DNA of 64,000 nucleotides from positions 1,736,001 to 1,800,000 of the forward strand of contig NZ_CP157199.1 of the NCBI RefSeq assembly GCF_039954625.1, in the 5' to 3' direction. The DNA is from Pontimicrobium sp. SW4 (GTDB lineage Bacteria; Bacteroidota; Bacteroidia; Flavobacteriales; Flavobacteriaceae). Position numbers and translations under genes: made by a program. Positions 1-9,208 of the stretch are shown here, in pieces (positions within the stretch are counted from its first letter, which is position 1; each line of letters begins with the position of its first letter). The notes below the pieces were generated by a model. It was not told the origin of the DNA. It ran no database searches and saw only the letters and a list, made by a program, of their open reading frames with translations.

Positions 1-256
1 TTTAATTATAGATACTGCTGAAGAGAAGAATATACCATTCCAACGTTCAGCATTATCCAGAGCTACTGGAACAGATACTGATGCTTTTGCTTATAGCAAT
101 GGTGGTGTTGCCTCTGCCTTAATTTCGTTACCATTACGTTATATGCACACAACCGTAGAAATGGTACATAAAGATGATGTTGAAAACGTCATTAGAATGA
201 TTTACGAAACCATTCTAAAAATAAAAACTGGAGAAACGTTTAGCTATTTTGAATAA
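1..256 (+). CDS. M42 family metallopeptidase, C-terminal part
   Basis: The window opens inside this gene; 84 codons remain before TAA at 254-256. The tail contains TGTDTDAFAYSNGG and SLPLRYMHTTVE. In M42 aminopeptidases (FrvX, glutamyl aminopeptidase, endoglucanase-like) this C-terminal part completes the di-metal site, and the His of YMHTTVE is the last metal ligand. The product would be a cytosolic, dodecamer-forming peptide-trimming enzyme, by family knowledge. The next gene starts on the base after the stop, so the two are probably co-transcribed. The N-terminal three quarters lie outside the window, so signal sequence and full length cannot be judged. Confidence 0.82.
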   Translation, partial: LIIDTAEEKNIPFQRSALSRATGTDTDAFAYSNGGVASALISLPLRYMHTTVEMVHKDDVENVIRMIYETILKIKTGETFSYFE

Positions 257-1414
257 ATGAATTTAAAACATCAAAAACATCTTTTTAGTATTCCTGAAGA
301 CGTTACCTATTTAAACATTGCAAGTCAATCGCCTTCTTTTAAGGCGGTTGAACAAGCAGGGATAGATGGTATTCTTGAAAAAAGTCAACCATATAAAATT
401 ACCACTAGCAATTATTTTGAGCCAGTAATTGAACTTAAAAAGTTATTTTCAAAATTGATTGACAATGATGATTATAACAGAGTTGCTAATATACCATCAG
501 CTTCATATGGAATTGCAACTGCTGCCAATAATATTACATTAGAAAAAGACGATGAAATTATTTTGATAGACGAACAGTTCCCAAGTAATTACTACGCTTG
601 GGAAAAACTAGCAAAAAAATATGATGCAAAACTAAAAATTGTTAAACAACCAGAAACAAAAGAAAATAGAGGAGCTCTTTGGAATACTGACCTTTTAAAT
701 GCTATTACTAAAAAAGCGGCTGTAATTAGCATTGGAAATATACATTGGGCAAATGGTACATTGTTCGATTTAAAAAAGGTTAGTAAAAAAGCTAAAGAGC
801 ATCATGCTCTATTAATTATAGATGGAAGTCAATCTATTGGTGCACTACCTTTCTCGGTAAAAGAGATTCAACCAGATGCATTAATTTGTGCAGGTTACAA
901 ATGGTTGTTTGGTCCTTATGGATGTAGTTATGCCTATTTTGGAGATTATTTTGATAACGGAACTCCACTAGAAGAAAATTGGTCTAACAGATTAAATAGT
1001 GAAGATTTTAGTAGATTAACATCTTATGAGCCTAGATATAAGCCTTTGGCTAATCGTTATTCTACTGGTGAACATGCTAGTTTTATTTATGTAAAAATGC
1101 AGATTGCAGCTTTAAAACAAGTTTTAAGCTGGACGCCGCTTGCGATTCAAGAATATTGTAAAGAAATAACACAAGACACTGTTAAAGCTTTAAAAAAATT
1201 AGGCTGCAATATTGAAACTCAAAATAATAGAGCACATCATTTATTTGGTGTAGAACTTCCAAAAAACCTTGATATAGAATTATTAAAACAAAAACTAAAA
1301 GAAGAAAACGTGTTTATTTCTTTTAGAGGTAATTATATCCGACTTTCTTGTCATTTATTCAACACAAAAGACGATTTTACAAAGCTAACAAATTGCATAA
1401 TGTCTTGTTTATAA
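257..1414 (+). CDS. Class V aminotransferase / cysteine-desulfurase-like PLP enzyme
   Basis: A 385-residue fold-type I PLP enzyme. The Schiff-base lysine is K215 in AGYKWLFGPYG. The Asp that pairs with the cofactor ring nitrogen is D189 in LLIIDGSQSIG. Length and spacing fit class V aminotransferases related to selenocysteine lyase and SufS. The SufS signature with its mobile-loop catalytic Cys is not evident near the C-terminus (RGNYIRLSCHLFN), so sulfur mobilisation is not certain, and a kynureninase- or isopenicillin-epimerase-like role is also possible. The ATG touches the stop of the preceding peptidase gene, suggesting translational coupling. It converges with a penicillin-acylase gene 5 bp downstream. 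Confidence 0.8.
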   Translation: MNLKHQKHLFSIPEDVTYLNIASQSPSFKAVEQAGIDGILEKSQPYKITTSNYFEPVIELKKLFSKLIDNDDYNRVANIPSASYGIATAANNITLEKDDEIILIDEQFPSNYYAWEKLAKKYDAKLKIVKQPETKENRGALWNTDLLNAITKKAAVISIGNIHWANGTLFDLKKVSKKAKEHHALLIIDGSQSIGALPFSVKEIQPDALICAGYKWLFGPYGCSYAYFGDYFDNGTPLEENWSNRLNSEDFSRLTSYEPRYKPLANRYSTGEHASFIYVKMQIAALKQVLSWTPLAIQEYCKEITQDTVKALKKLGCNIETQNNRAHHLFGVELPKNLDIELLKQKLKEENVFISFRGNYIRLSCHLFNTKDDFTKLTNCIMSCL

Positions 1415-1419
1415 GCTTT

Positions 1420-3810
1420 CTAGTTCTTTGGAGACACTTTTAATAGTCGAGAAGTTGCTATAATTTCTTCTTTATTCATCATCATTTTTCTAAATTCTCC
1501 TTTACTATACATATCGGCTTGGTCGTCGTAATGTTCACTAAAAGGGTTTCCAGATTGTCCAGTTGGTAAAATGCTAATACTATTTTCAATATCTGAAAAG
1601 TCAACAATACGTCTTGTAGAAGGTCCAGCTTTTATTTCATACAAACCTGTATCGTTAAAGTCAAAAGCTTTGTTATCAATTACCTCTTCCGTTCCTCCTG
1701 TTTCAAACGGTCCAACATTAAAATAAGGTCTTAATGTTTTTACAGCTCCAAGTGCATGACCATGCTCTAAGGTGTGTACTGTTCCCCATTTCCAATTAAT
1801 AATGTCTTCCCCTAGTTGTGCTTCTAATCTGGAGATAGCTTCAATAAATGATTGATTAATAATATCTGCTTTAGATTCTTTTACATTGGTAGTTTCTACA
1901 TCATCCCACCATTTTGATGAATCGTTACCAATTTGCAATGCTATAGACCTCTTTATTAAATGCGTTTTTAAAAGTTGGTTAAACAGTGTATCGCCTAATT
2001 CATCTTTAAATGTGTTCTCCAAATAACGATACATAACACGATGATAAATGGTTGGAGCAATGCCTTCGACCTCATTATCACCTTCCCAAAGTTGCAATAT
2101 ATCCATTGCTCGTTGTTGATTTTTGTTTAATTTATTATAATTAATAACCTTGGTAAACACTCTAACATTACTAGTAGCAACAGACGATGTATTATCCACA
2201 ATCATTTTAGAAAAACTCTCTCTATTCCAATTATTTTTGGGTTCAAGTAGTTCTACAATTCGCTTAGCTCTATCTTCTGGTAAATAATATCCAGGATATA
2301 ACATTCCTGCAATTGAATCTGGTTGGTTATTTGCTGAGTACACATAATTCCAATCAGGATTTTCTGCCATTGGATTTTTTGAGAAGTCTAAATAGGTATC
2401 TGGGTCGTCCTCTCCACTTGCTCCTTCTAAAACAAACTTTGGATTAACGTGATCTTTATGCGTGTAAAGCTTCCCTGAAGCCCACCAAGCGACATTTCCT
2501 TTAGCATCACCATACATGACATTTAAACCTGGTGCATGAATCATTGATGCTGCTTGTTTTACATCTTCAATTGTTTTAGAGTGCGAAAGTTTGTAAGCAG
2601 CTTCTAGGATTTCAATTTTATGCTGCGTATATACCCAAGACATAGCTATTGGATTGCTATGCAAAATTTCATCTTGGACATTATTCATTATTGGACCATG
2701 TCTGGACGATTTTATATCTAAAATCACATCATCTTCATCTTTAACTTTTATAGTTTTAGAAGTTTTTTGATAAGCCGAATAACCATTTGGTGTTTTATAT
2801 TCATCATTATTAGAGGAATGATTTGTCTCTTGATAAAAATCGATGTCATCATTTTCAAACATAGTTAAACCATATGCATAGTCTCTATTATGCCCTAACA
2901 ATGGAAACACTACACCTGCCAAGTGATAACCATACATTTCATAATTTGGTGTTACTATATGAGCTTCATACCAAACAGCTGGTTGCGCATATCCAATATG
3001 AGGGTCATTTGCAAACAGCACACTGCCTGTGCTCGTTTTATTAGCATTCACAACCCAACTATTACTTCCAATAAAAACAGGAATTGGTAACTTATTTGTG
3101 ACTTGGGTTATTTGGTTAGATAATGTCTCTAATACTTTAACTTCTGTCGTATTATTGGTTTTAATTAAAGTACCATTCGTATTTGGCAATAAATCTAAAT
3201 CTATCAAATACTCATCACCTAACTTTTCTTGTATTGCAGTCAGCATTGGATCGGTTTTTTGAGCCATCGCAAAACTAAAAGCCATATACCCAAAAATATT
3301 GTACATGTCTTTTAATTGATAAGGTTCTTTTTTAACACCAACTAAAGTAAATTCTATAGGTGTTGCGCCTTCATTAATATACTGATTAACACCGTTTATA
3401 TATGCCATTGCTAACTTGTAAGCATCAGTATTTTTATCTAAGTTATTTATAGCTTTCTCTGTAGCTTCCTCTATTCCAATAGTAGCAAAAAATTTGTCTG
3501 TTATTAACAAGTCCTTTCCCAATATTTCTGATAAACGTCCAGGAGCAATACGACGCATAAGTTCCATTTGCCATAACCTGTCCTGTGCATGCAAATATCC
3601 CAAAGTTGTATAGGCATCTTCTTGATTTTTGGCATAAATATGTGGTATACCATAGTCATCAAAATACGTTGAAACTTCTGATTGTAAATTTTGAAGCTCA
3701 AGATTTCCTGAATACTGAGGCTTTAGAGAGTTGATATATATAAAGCCAGAAATAGCACCAATTACCAATAGTATTAGTATTCCTAGTAAGATTTTTTTAA
3801 ATACTCGCAT
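1420..3810 (-). CDS. Penicillin acylase family protein (Ntn hydrolase)
   Basis: A 796-residue protein with an N-terminal membrane anchor or signal (residues about 6-27), an alpha region, and the autocatalytic cleavage site at GSNSWVV. Ser249 there would become the N-terminal nucleophile of the beta chain. Downstream motifs such as NDPHIGYAQPAVWYE and SANNQPD match the penicillin G acylase/AHL acylase family. Members hydrolyse amide bonds of N-acyl compounds after processing in the periplasm; the substrate here is unknown (acyl-homoserine lactones, N-acyl amino acids and beta-lactams are all possible). The gene stands alone, divergent from the NUDIX gene and convergent with the aminotransferase gene. 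Confidence 0.88.
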   Translation of the reverse strand: MRVFKKILLGILILLVIGAISGFIYINSLKPQYSGNLELQNLQSEVSTYFDDYGIPHIYAKNQEDAYTTLGYLHAQDRLWQMELMRRIAPGRLSEILGKDLLITDKFFATIGIEEATEKAINNLDKNTDAYKLAMAYINGVNQYINEGATPIEFTLVGVKKEPYQLKDMYNIFGYMAFSFAMAQKTDPMLTAIQEKLGDEYLIDLDLLPNTNGTLIKTNNTTEVKVLETLSNQITQVTNKLPIPVFIGSNSWVVNANKTSTGSVLFANDPHIGYAQPAVWYEAHIVTPNYEMYGYHLAGVVFPLLGHNRDYAYGLTMFENDDIDFYQETNHSSNNDEYKTPNGYSAYQKTSKTIKVKDEDDVILDIKSSRHGPIMNNVQDEILHSNPIAMSWVYTQHKIEILEAAYKLSHSKTIEDVKQAASMIHAPGLNVMYGDAKGNVAWWASGKLYTHKDHVNPKFVLEGASGEDDPDTYLDFSKNPMAENPDWNYVYSANNQPDSIAGMLYPGYYLPEDRAKRIVELLEPKNNWNRESFSKMIVDNTSSVATSNVRVFTKVINYNKLNKNQQRAMDILQLWEGDNEVEGIAPTIYHRVMYRYLENTFKDELGDTLFNQLLKTHLIKRSIALQIGNDSSKWWDDVETTNVKESKADIINQSFIEAISRLEAQLGEDIINWKWGTVHTLEHGHALGAVKTLRPYFNVGPFETGGTEEVIDNKAFDFNDTGLYEIKAGPSTRRIVDFSDIENSISILPTGQSGNPFSEHYDDQADMYSKGEFRKMMMNKEEIIATSRLLKVSPKN

Positions 3811-3911
3811 AAAAAAAGTTTGATTACCAAAAATACTATTTACAGAAGTAAAACTAATTTTTTAAGACACATATTTTATTTAAAACCTATATTTGGTTAT
3901 AAAATATAAGT

Positions 3912-4460
3912 TTGCAAGAATATATAGATATTTGGACAGAAAACGGGATTCCAACAGGAACTAACTGCTTAAAAGACGAAGCTCACTTAAAAGGATTATT
4001 TCATCCAACAGTGCACATTTGGTTTTACACTAAAAATGGTCATATTTTACTACAGCAAAGAAGTAAGCATAAAGAAACGTTTCCGAGCTTTTGGGATGTA
4101 TCGGTTGCTGGACATATCTTAGCTGGAGAATCTATTCTAGAAGCTGCTTTACGTGAGATAAAAGAAGAAATAGGCCTAGATATTATTAAAAATAATCTAA
4201 TACAAATTGATATTAGAAAAAATGTCAATGTACATCCAAATGGTATCAAAGACTGTGAATTTCAGCATGTTTTTTTATGTGAATTATTGGCTGATGTTAA
4301 TAATTTAAAAATTCAGGAAGAAGAGGTAGACGGTATTACTTTAATTTCTTTAGATAAATTGAAATTCTATGCAGAAAATCGTAATGAAGCATTTAAATTA
4401 GTCCCAGCCGATTATACTTATTATACTTTTATTATAAATCAAGTGAGTAAAATGCTTTAA
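3912..4460 (+). CDS. NUDIX hydrolase (TTG start)
   Basis: A 182-residue NUDIX protein. The box spans residues 67-89 and fits Gx5Ex7REUxEExGU exactly (G67, E73, R81-E82, E85-E86, G88). The flanking FHPTVHIWFY and ETFPSFWDVSVAGH segments resemble the YfcD/IPP-isomerase-like branch, whose substrates are usually undefined nucleoside or prenyl diphosphates. The start is taken as TTG at 3912: an in-frame stop lies at 3900-3902 and no ATG occurs in frame before the conserved domain. The PrsW-like gene follows 18 bp later, so the two likely form an operon. Confidence 0.85.
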   Translation: MQEYIDIWTENGIPTGTNCLKDEAHLKGLFHPTVHIWFYTKNGHILLQQRSKHKETFPSFWDVSVAGHILAGESILEAALREIKEEIGLDIIKNNLIQIDIRKNVNVHPNGIKDCEFQHVFLCELLADVNNLKIQEEEVDGITLISLDKLKFYAENRNEAFKLVPADYTYYTFIINQVSKML

Positions 4461-4478
4461 TTTTTATAATTTTCCAAC

Positions 4479-5150
4479 ATGAATCTTCTAATTGCTACTG
4501 CTACTCCAATACTTATCGTCATTATTTACATCTATATTAAAGATAAGTATGAAAAAGAATCTAAACGTGTGCTATTAATTAGCTTCCTTTTAGGTGCTAT
4601 TTTAAGCATCATCATAACGACACTGTTGTATGTGTTTTTTGATGTATTTCTTCCTTTACCAGATAATCATAGTATTTGGCAACAATTTGTAAAAGCCTTT
4701 TTTGTAGTTGCTTTAATAGAAGAGTTTAGCAAATATATTATGGTTCGTTATTATGCGCAACCTAAAAAAGATTTTAACGAACCTTTTGATGGTATTATTT
4801 ACGCAGTTATGGTTTCTATGGGTTTTGCGGCAGTTGAAAACTTGTTTTATGTACTTGAAGGTGGAATAGAAGTCGCAGTAATTAGAGCTGTTACCGCTAT
4901 TCCTGCGCATGCCTCTTTTGCAGTACTAATGGGATACTTTATGGGAAAAGCCAAATTCACTAATAACCGCATTAAGTGGAACTTAATAGGTCTCTCATTA
5001 GCAATTCTATTTCATGGGTCTTACGACTTTTTCTTATTTATAGGCTTTATTCCAGGATTATCAATTGGTGCATTTATTTCACTTATTATAGGGATTGTGT
5101 TATCTAAACGTGCTATAAAAGCACATCAAGAGATTTCACATTTTAAATAG
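4479..5150 (+). CDS. PrsW family intramembrane metalloprotease
   Basis: A 223-residue polytopic membrane protein with about seven hydrophobic segments. The PrsW signatures are visible: EExxK at E81-E82 in ALIEEFSKY, FDGIIYAVMVSMGFAAVEN ending at E120-N121, a His in PAHASFAVLMGY (H144), and the final HGSYDF (H179). These residues bind the catalytic metal within the membrane in the family. PrsW of Bacillus cleaves the anti-sigma factor RsiW; the flavobacterial substrate is unknown. It follows a NUDIX gene closely, and a strong hairpin lies just after the stop, so the two-gene unit probably ends here. Confidence 0.85.
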   Translation: MNLLIATATPILIVIIYIYIKDKYEKESKRVLLISFLLGAILSIIITTLLYVFFDVFLPLPDNHSIWQQFVKAFFVVALIEEFSKYIMVRYYAQPKKDFNEPFDGIIYAVMVSMGFAAVENLFYVLEGGIEVAVIRAVTAIPAHASFAVLMGYFMGKAKFTNNRIKWNLIGLSLAILFHGSYDFFLFIGFIPGLSIGAFISLIIGIVLSKRAIKAHQEISHFK

Positions 5151-5160
5151 CAAAAAATAG

Positions 5161-5190
5161 TTAAGAACATGACTTGCCTCATGTTCTTAA
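5161..5190. terminator. 12-bp perfect hairpin after the PrsW gene
   Basis: TTAAGAACATGA at 5161-5172 pairs perfectly with 5179-5190 around a 6-base loop. There is no T-run after it on the plus strand, but an A-run just before it would give one on the minus strand. It may act as an mRNA 3' end stabiliser or a weak terminator. Confidence 0.4.
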
Positions 5191-5204
5191 ACAAAACTTA
5201 CAAT

Positions 5205-5212
5205 TAAATTTG
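5205..5212 (+). promoter_or_regulatory. Bacteroidota -7 promoter element (TAAATTTG)
   Basis: TAAATTTG matches the Bacteroidota sigma-A -7 consensus TAnnTTTG. It lies 33 bp before the ATG of the carboxyl carrier gene, and no clear -33 TTTG is seen at the usual spacing. It would drive the three-gene carboxylase operon. Confidence 0.42.
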
Positions 5213-5245
5213 TAGCTTTAATAGCCAATGAATTTATAAAAAATA

Positions 5246-5731
5246 ATGAATAAAACATATACACTTAAATCAAATTCAGGTCATGAATTTAAACTAAATG
5301 CTTCAGATATTTCTAAGACCGATATCATTAGATTATCTAAATCTAAATATCATGTTCTTCATAACAATAAATCAATAGTTACCGAAACAATTGAGTCAGA
5401 TTTCAATACAAAAACATATAAAATAAAAGTTAATAATAATATATATAACATAAACATAAGCAATATTTTAGATGATTTAATAAAAGAAATGGGTTTTAAA
5501 ATTGGCATTTCAAAATTAGTCAATGAAATTAAAGCCCCAATGCCTGGATTGATTCTAGAAATTAGCGTTAAAATTGGTCAAGAAGTTAAAGAGGATGATA
5601 CTTTATTAATTCTTGAAGCAATGAAAATGGAAAATATAATAACCTCTCCTCGTGATGGAATCATAAAAAATATTTCAGTTACTAAAGGAAATGCTGTCGA
5701 TAAAAATGAGTTATTAATTGAATTTGAATAA
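5246..5731 (+). CDS. Biotin carboxyl carrier subunit of an acyl-CoA carboxylase
   Basis: A 161-residue protein whose last 70 residues form a biotinyl/lipoyl-attachment domain. The biotinylated lysine is K127 in LEAMKMEN. A proline/alanine hinge is short (KAPMPG). The N-terminal 90 residues resemble the extra domain found in carrier subunits of three-part propionyl/acetyl-CoA carboxylases of Bacteroidota. It is the first gene of a carrier, biotin carboxylase, carboxyltransferase operon with gaps of 1 and 6 bp, so it surely shuttles the carboxybiotin between the next two products. Confidence 0.9.
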   Translation: MNKTYTLKSNSGHEFKLNASDISKTDIIRLSKSKYHVLHNNKSIVTETIESDFNTKTYKIKVNNNIYNINISNILDDLIKEMGFKIGISKLVNEIKAPMPGLILEISVKIGQEVKEDDTLLILEAMKMENIITSPRDGIIKNISVTKGNAVDKNELLIEFE

Positions 5732-5732
5732 T

Positions 5733-7172
5733 ATGAAGAAGATACTAATTGCAAACAGAGGAGAGATTGCTATTCGTGTAATGAGAACCGCTAAAAAAAT
5801 GGGACTGAAAACTGTTGCAGTATTCTCAGAAGCTGATAGAAATGCACCACATGTACGATATGCTGATGAAGCAGTGTATATTGGTAAAGCGCCTTCTAAT
5901 CAATCGTATTTATTAGGTGAAAAAATAATTGAAGTTGCCAAAAGTTTAAATGTAGACGGCATACATCCTGGTTACGGGTTTTTAAGTGAAAATGCGAATT
6001 TTGCAGAATTATGTGAAGATAACAATATTACTTTTATTGGACCACAATCTAAGGCTATTCGCATAATGGGTAGCAAGCTTGCAGCTAAAGACGCTGTGAA
6101 AGCATATAATATTCCAATGGTACCAGGAATTGATGAAGCCATTACAGATGTAAAAAAAGCCAAAAACATTGCTAAAGACATTGGATTTCCTATTCTAATA
6201 AAAGCATCAGCTGGTGGTGGAGGAAAAGGTATGCGTATTGTTGAAAAAGAGTCTGAACTAGAATCACAAATGAATCGCGCTATTAGCGAAGCAACTTCTG
6301 CTTTTGGTGATGGTTCTGTATTTATAGAAAAATATGTGACTTCTCCTAGACATATCGAAATTCAAATTATGGCAGATAGCCATGGTAACGTGTTACATTT
6401 CTTTGAGAGAGAATGCAGCATACAACGTAGACATCAAAAGGTGGTTGAGGAAGCACCTTCAACCATTTTAACACCAGAATTACGAGCAAAAATGGGAGAA
6501 GCTGCTATTAATGTAGCACGCTCTTGTGATTATTTAGGCGCAGGAACTGTAGAGTTTTTAATGGATGCCGACCATAATTTTTATTTCTTAGAAATGAATA
6601 CACGATTACAGGTAGAACATCCTGTATCTGAATTGATTTCTGATGTAGATTTGGTTGAACTTCAAATTCGTGTAGCTCGTGGCGAAACTTTAGAAGTAAA
6701 ACAAGAAGATTTAAAAATCAATGGTCATGCATTAGAACTACGTGTCTATGCTGAAGACCCTTTAAATGACTTTTTGCCAAGTGTTGGAACGCTTGAAACC
6801 TACAAATTGCCAGTTGGAAAAGGAATTCGTGTGGATAATGGGTTTGAAGAAGGCATGGAGATTCCTATTTATTATGACCCTATGCTTTCAAAGTTAGTTA
6901 CCTATGGAAAAACACGTAATGAAGCTATTCAATTAATGCTACATGCCATTGAAAACTACCATATTGAAGGTGTACAAACCACATTACCATTTGGAAAATT
7001 TGTTTGTGAACATGAAGCTTTTATTTCTGGAGATTTTGATACACATTTTGTGAAAAATTATTATTCTCCTGAAAAATTATTAGAACAACATAAAGAAGAA
7101 GCGAAAATTGCAGCATTAATTGCCTTAAAATCTTATTTAGAAGACCAACAACTATTACGATTACCAAATTAG
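5733..7172 (+). CDS. accC: Biotin carboxylase subunit of an acyl-CoA carboxylase
   Basis: A 479-residue ATP-grasp biotin carboxylase. The N-terminal KKILIANRGEIAIRV is diagnostic. The glycine-rich ATP loop SAGGGGKGMR is near residues 160-168, and EMNTRLQVEHPVSE holds the metal-binding Glu and catalytic Arg. It carboxylates the carrier's biotin using ATP and bicarbonate. I start at ATG 5733, because an upstream TTG at 5718 would overlap the carrier gene and add residues not seen in the family. The length is normal for a stand-alone subunit. The symbol follows family usage; in this operon it more likely serves propionyl-CoA or branched acyl-CoA carboxylation than fatty-acid synthesis. Confidence 0.92.
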   Translation: MKKILIANRGEIAIRVMRTAKKMGLKTVAVFSEADRNAPHVRYADEAVYIGKAPSNQSYLLGEKIIEVAKSLNVDGIHPGYGFLSENANFAELCEDNNITFIGPQSKAIRIMGSKLAAKDAVKAYNIPMVPGIDEAITDVKKAKNIAKDIGFPILIKASAGGGGKGMRIVEKESELESQMNRAISEATSAFGDGSVFIEKYVTSPRHIEIQIMADSHGNVLHFFERECSIQRRHQKVVEEAPSTILTPELRAKMGEAAINVARSCDYLGAGTVEFLMDADHNFYFLEMNTRLQVEHPVSELISDVDLVELQIRVARGETLEVKQEDLKINGHALELRVYAEDPLNDFLPSVGTLETYKLPVGKGIRVDNGFEEGMEIPIYYDPMLSKLVTYGKTRNEAIQLMLHAIENYHIEGVQTTLPFGKFVCEHEAFISGDFDTHFVKNYYSPEKLLEQHKEEAKIAALIALKSYLEDQQLLRLPN

Positions 7173-7178
7173 ATACTT

Positions 7179-8720
7179 ATGGACTCAAAAATAAAAGCAC
7201 TTAACGAAAAACTTCAACAAGCCTATTTAGGTGGTGGTGAATCTCGCATTAAAAAGCAACATGCTAAAAAGAAACTTACAGCACGAGAACGTGTTAATTA
7301 TCTGCTCGATGAAGGTTCTTTTGAAGAAATTGGCACTTTAGTAACGCACCGTACCAAAGACTTTGGGATGGAAAAACAAAAATTTTATGGCGATGGTGTT
7401 ATTACTGGTTACGGCACAGTTGATGGAAGACTAGTGTACATGTTTGCTCAGGATTTTACAGTTTTTGGTGGCTCTTTATCTGAAACCCATGCTGAAAAAA
7501 TCTGTAAGATTATGGATATGGCAGTAAACGTTGGAGCACCTTTAATTGGGTTAAACGATTCTGGTGGTGCTCGTATTCAAGAAGGTGTGCGTTCGCTTGG
7601 TGGCTATGCCGATATTTTCTATAGAAATGTACAAGCTTCAGGTGTTATACCTCAAATTTCAGCGATTATGGGACCTTGTGCTGGAGGAGCAGTCTATTCT
7701 CCTGCAATGACAGATTTTACTATCATGGTTCAAGATACAAGCTATATGTTTGTTACAGGACCTAACGTTGTTAAAACTGTTACTAACGAAGAAGTTACTA
7801 GCGAAGAACTTGGTGGTGCTTCAACACATTCTACAAAATCTGGAGTAGCTCATAAAACCTCGGCTAATGATATTGAGTGCTTAGAGGATGTTAAACAATT
7901 ATTGAGCTATTTCCCACAAAGTAATCGAGAAAAACCAACGAGTCTTGCTTATGAGCTAAAAGATGAAATTAGAGATAGCCTCTCTTCTATTGTTCCAGAC
8001 AATCCAAACAAACCTTATGACATGCATGAGGTTATAAAAGGTATTATTGATATCGATTCGTTTTATGAAATACACAAAGATTACGCTGAAAACATCATAG
8101 TTGGATTTGCGCGTTTAGGCGGAAAAAGCATTGGTATCATTGCTAATCAGCCTATGTTCTTAGCTGGTGTTTTAGATGTGGACAGCTCAAAAAAAGCAGC
8201 GAGATTTGTACGTTTTTGTGATTGTTTTAATATTCCAATGTTAGTTTTAGAAGATGTCCCAGGGTTTTTACCAGGGACAGATCAAGAATGGAATGGTATT
8301 ATAATACATGGCGCCAAATTACTTTATGCGTTTAGCGAAGCTACTGTACCAAGAGTTACGGTTATTACTAGAAAAGCATATGGAGGCGCTTATGATGTGA
8401 TGAACTCTAAACATATTGGTGCGGATATGAATTTTGCATGGCCAAGTGCCGAAATTGCTGTTATGGGAGCAAAAGGTGCTGCCGAAATTATTTTTAAACG
8501 AGAGATTAATACAGCAAAAGATAAAGAAGCTAAGTGGAAAGAAAAAGAAGCAGAATATGCCGAACTATTTGCAAATCCTTATAGTGCTGCGGAACGTGGC
8601 TTTATAGATGAAGTTATTTTACCATCAGATACACGACGTAAATTGTTAAAGGCTTTTTCAATGTTGGAAGACAAACAAGTAAATAAACCAAAACGCAAAC
8701 ATGGAAATATTCCGTTATAG
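7179..8720 (+). CDS. Acyl-CoA carboxylase carboxyltransferase subunit (propionyl-CoA carboxylase beta type)
   Basis: A 513-residue crotonase-fold carboxyltransferase containing fused N and C halves, as in PccB/MmdA. The acyl-CoA half carries [18 protein letters not shown] and [15 protein letters not shown]; the carboxybiotin half carries [14 protein letters not shown] and [11 protein letters not shown], with oxyanion-hole glycines. The substrate is probably propionyl-CoA, giving methylmalonyl-CoA; acetyl-CoA or other acyl-CoAs cannot be excluded. It ends the operon, and a weak AT hairpin with a T-run follows at once. Confidence 0.92.
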   Translation: MDSKIKALNEKLQQAYLGGGESRIKKQHAKKKLTARERVNYLLDEGSFEEIGTLVTHRTKDFGMEKQKFYGDGVITGYGTVDGRLVYMFAQDFTVFGGSLSETHAEKICKIMDMAVNVGAPLIGLNDSGGARIQEGVRSLGGYADIFYRNVQASGVIPQISAIMGPCAGGAVYSPAMTDFTIMVQDTSYMFVTGPNVVKTVTNEEVTSEELGGASTHSTKSGVAHKTSANDIECLEDVKQLLSYFPQSNREKPTSLAYELKDEIRDSLSSIVPDNPNKPYDMHEVIKGIIDIDSFYEIHKDYAENIIVGFARLGGKSIGIIANQPMFLAGVLDVDSSKKAARFVRFCDCFNIPMLVLEDVPGFLPGTDQEWNGIIIHGAKLLYAFSEATVPRVTVITRKAYGGAYDVMNSKHIGADMNFAWPSAEIAVMGAKGAAEIIFKREINTAKDKEAKWKEKEAEYAELFANPYSAAERGFIDEVILPSDTRRKLLKAFSMLEDKQVNKPKRKHGNIPL

Positions 8721-8721
8721 G

Positions 8722-8746
8722 AAATTATTTTCTAATTTGTTTTTTT
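8722..8746 (+). terminator. AT-rich hairpin plus T-run after the carboxylase operon
   Basis: AAATTA at 8722-8727 pairs with TAATTT at 8733-8738, followed by GTTTTTTT. The stem is weak, and it overlaps the 3' end of the convergent lipoprotein gene. Confidence 0.38.
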
Positions 8747-9196
8747 GAAGTTAAAAATATAAGTGACTAGACTATCGTTTTCGAAGCCTTTTATAGTTCT
8801 TCGATAATTATTTACATCTATAAACTCATAAACAACTTCATAAGGGTTTTTATAATCCTTATTTTTAAAAATAATTTTAGAATCAGATCTTTCAACAGCT
8901 TGGAAAATTTTTGGAGTCGAGTTTTTAATTACTGAAAGTAGAATTAGCTCTTCATTCACTAATTCAATACGCGTTCTTGCACTGTAACTAGTGTCTACTT
9001 TTTCAATATAATAACCTTCTTGAAACATCCATCCATTACTATCAAGCTTCCAAGCTTCATGCAATTCACCATCAAAAGCTTTAGCTATCCATTTTCCAGA
9101 TAGTCTTGATTCTAAGTTTAGCTTATCAATATTATCATTTTCTTTTTTACAAGAAACAAACAGTAATACAAAAACTATAAAGGCAATGAACCTCAT
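8732..9196 (-). CDS. Small lipoprotein, function unknown
   Basis: A 154-residue lipoprotein. The N-terminus is hydrophobic and ends in the lipobox LLFVSC, giving a mature N-terminal Cys20 followed by charged KKEND. The rest (GKWIAKAFDGELHEAWKLD and alternating strands) resembles small lipocalin-like or beta-barrel lipoproteins of Flavobacteriaceae, but no specific family is recognised. It lies 12 bp downstream of the amidohydrolase gene on the same strand, so it is probably co-transcribed with it. Its stop lies only 12 bp from the convergent carboxyltransferase stop. Confidence 0.65.
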   Translation of the reverse strand: MRFIAFIVFVLLFVSCKKENDNIDKLNLESRLSGKWIAKAFDGELHEAWKLDSNGWMFQEGYYIEKVDTSYSARTRIELVNEELILLSVIKNSTPKIFQAVERSDSKIIFKNKDYKNPYEVVYEFIDVNNYRRTIKGFENDSLVTYIFNFKKTN

Positions 9197-9208
9197 GACA
9201 AATTAAAA

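Noticed and set aside
3912..4460. Isopentenyl-diphosphate isomerase.
   Set aside because: The NUDIX box is of the full hydrolase type, and the Cys and Glu residues of IPP isomerase are not evident.
5718..5732. TTG start for the biotin carboxylase gene at 5718.
   Set aside because: It overlaps the carrier gene's end, and the KKILIANRGEIA start is only 5 residues later at ATG 5733.
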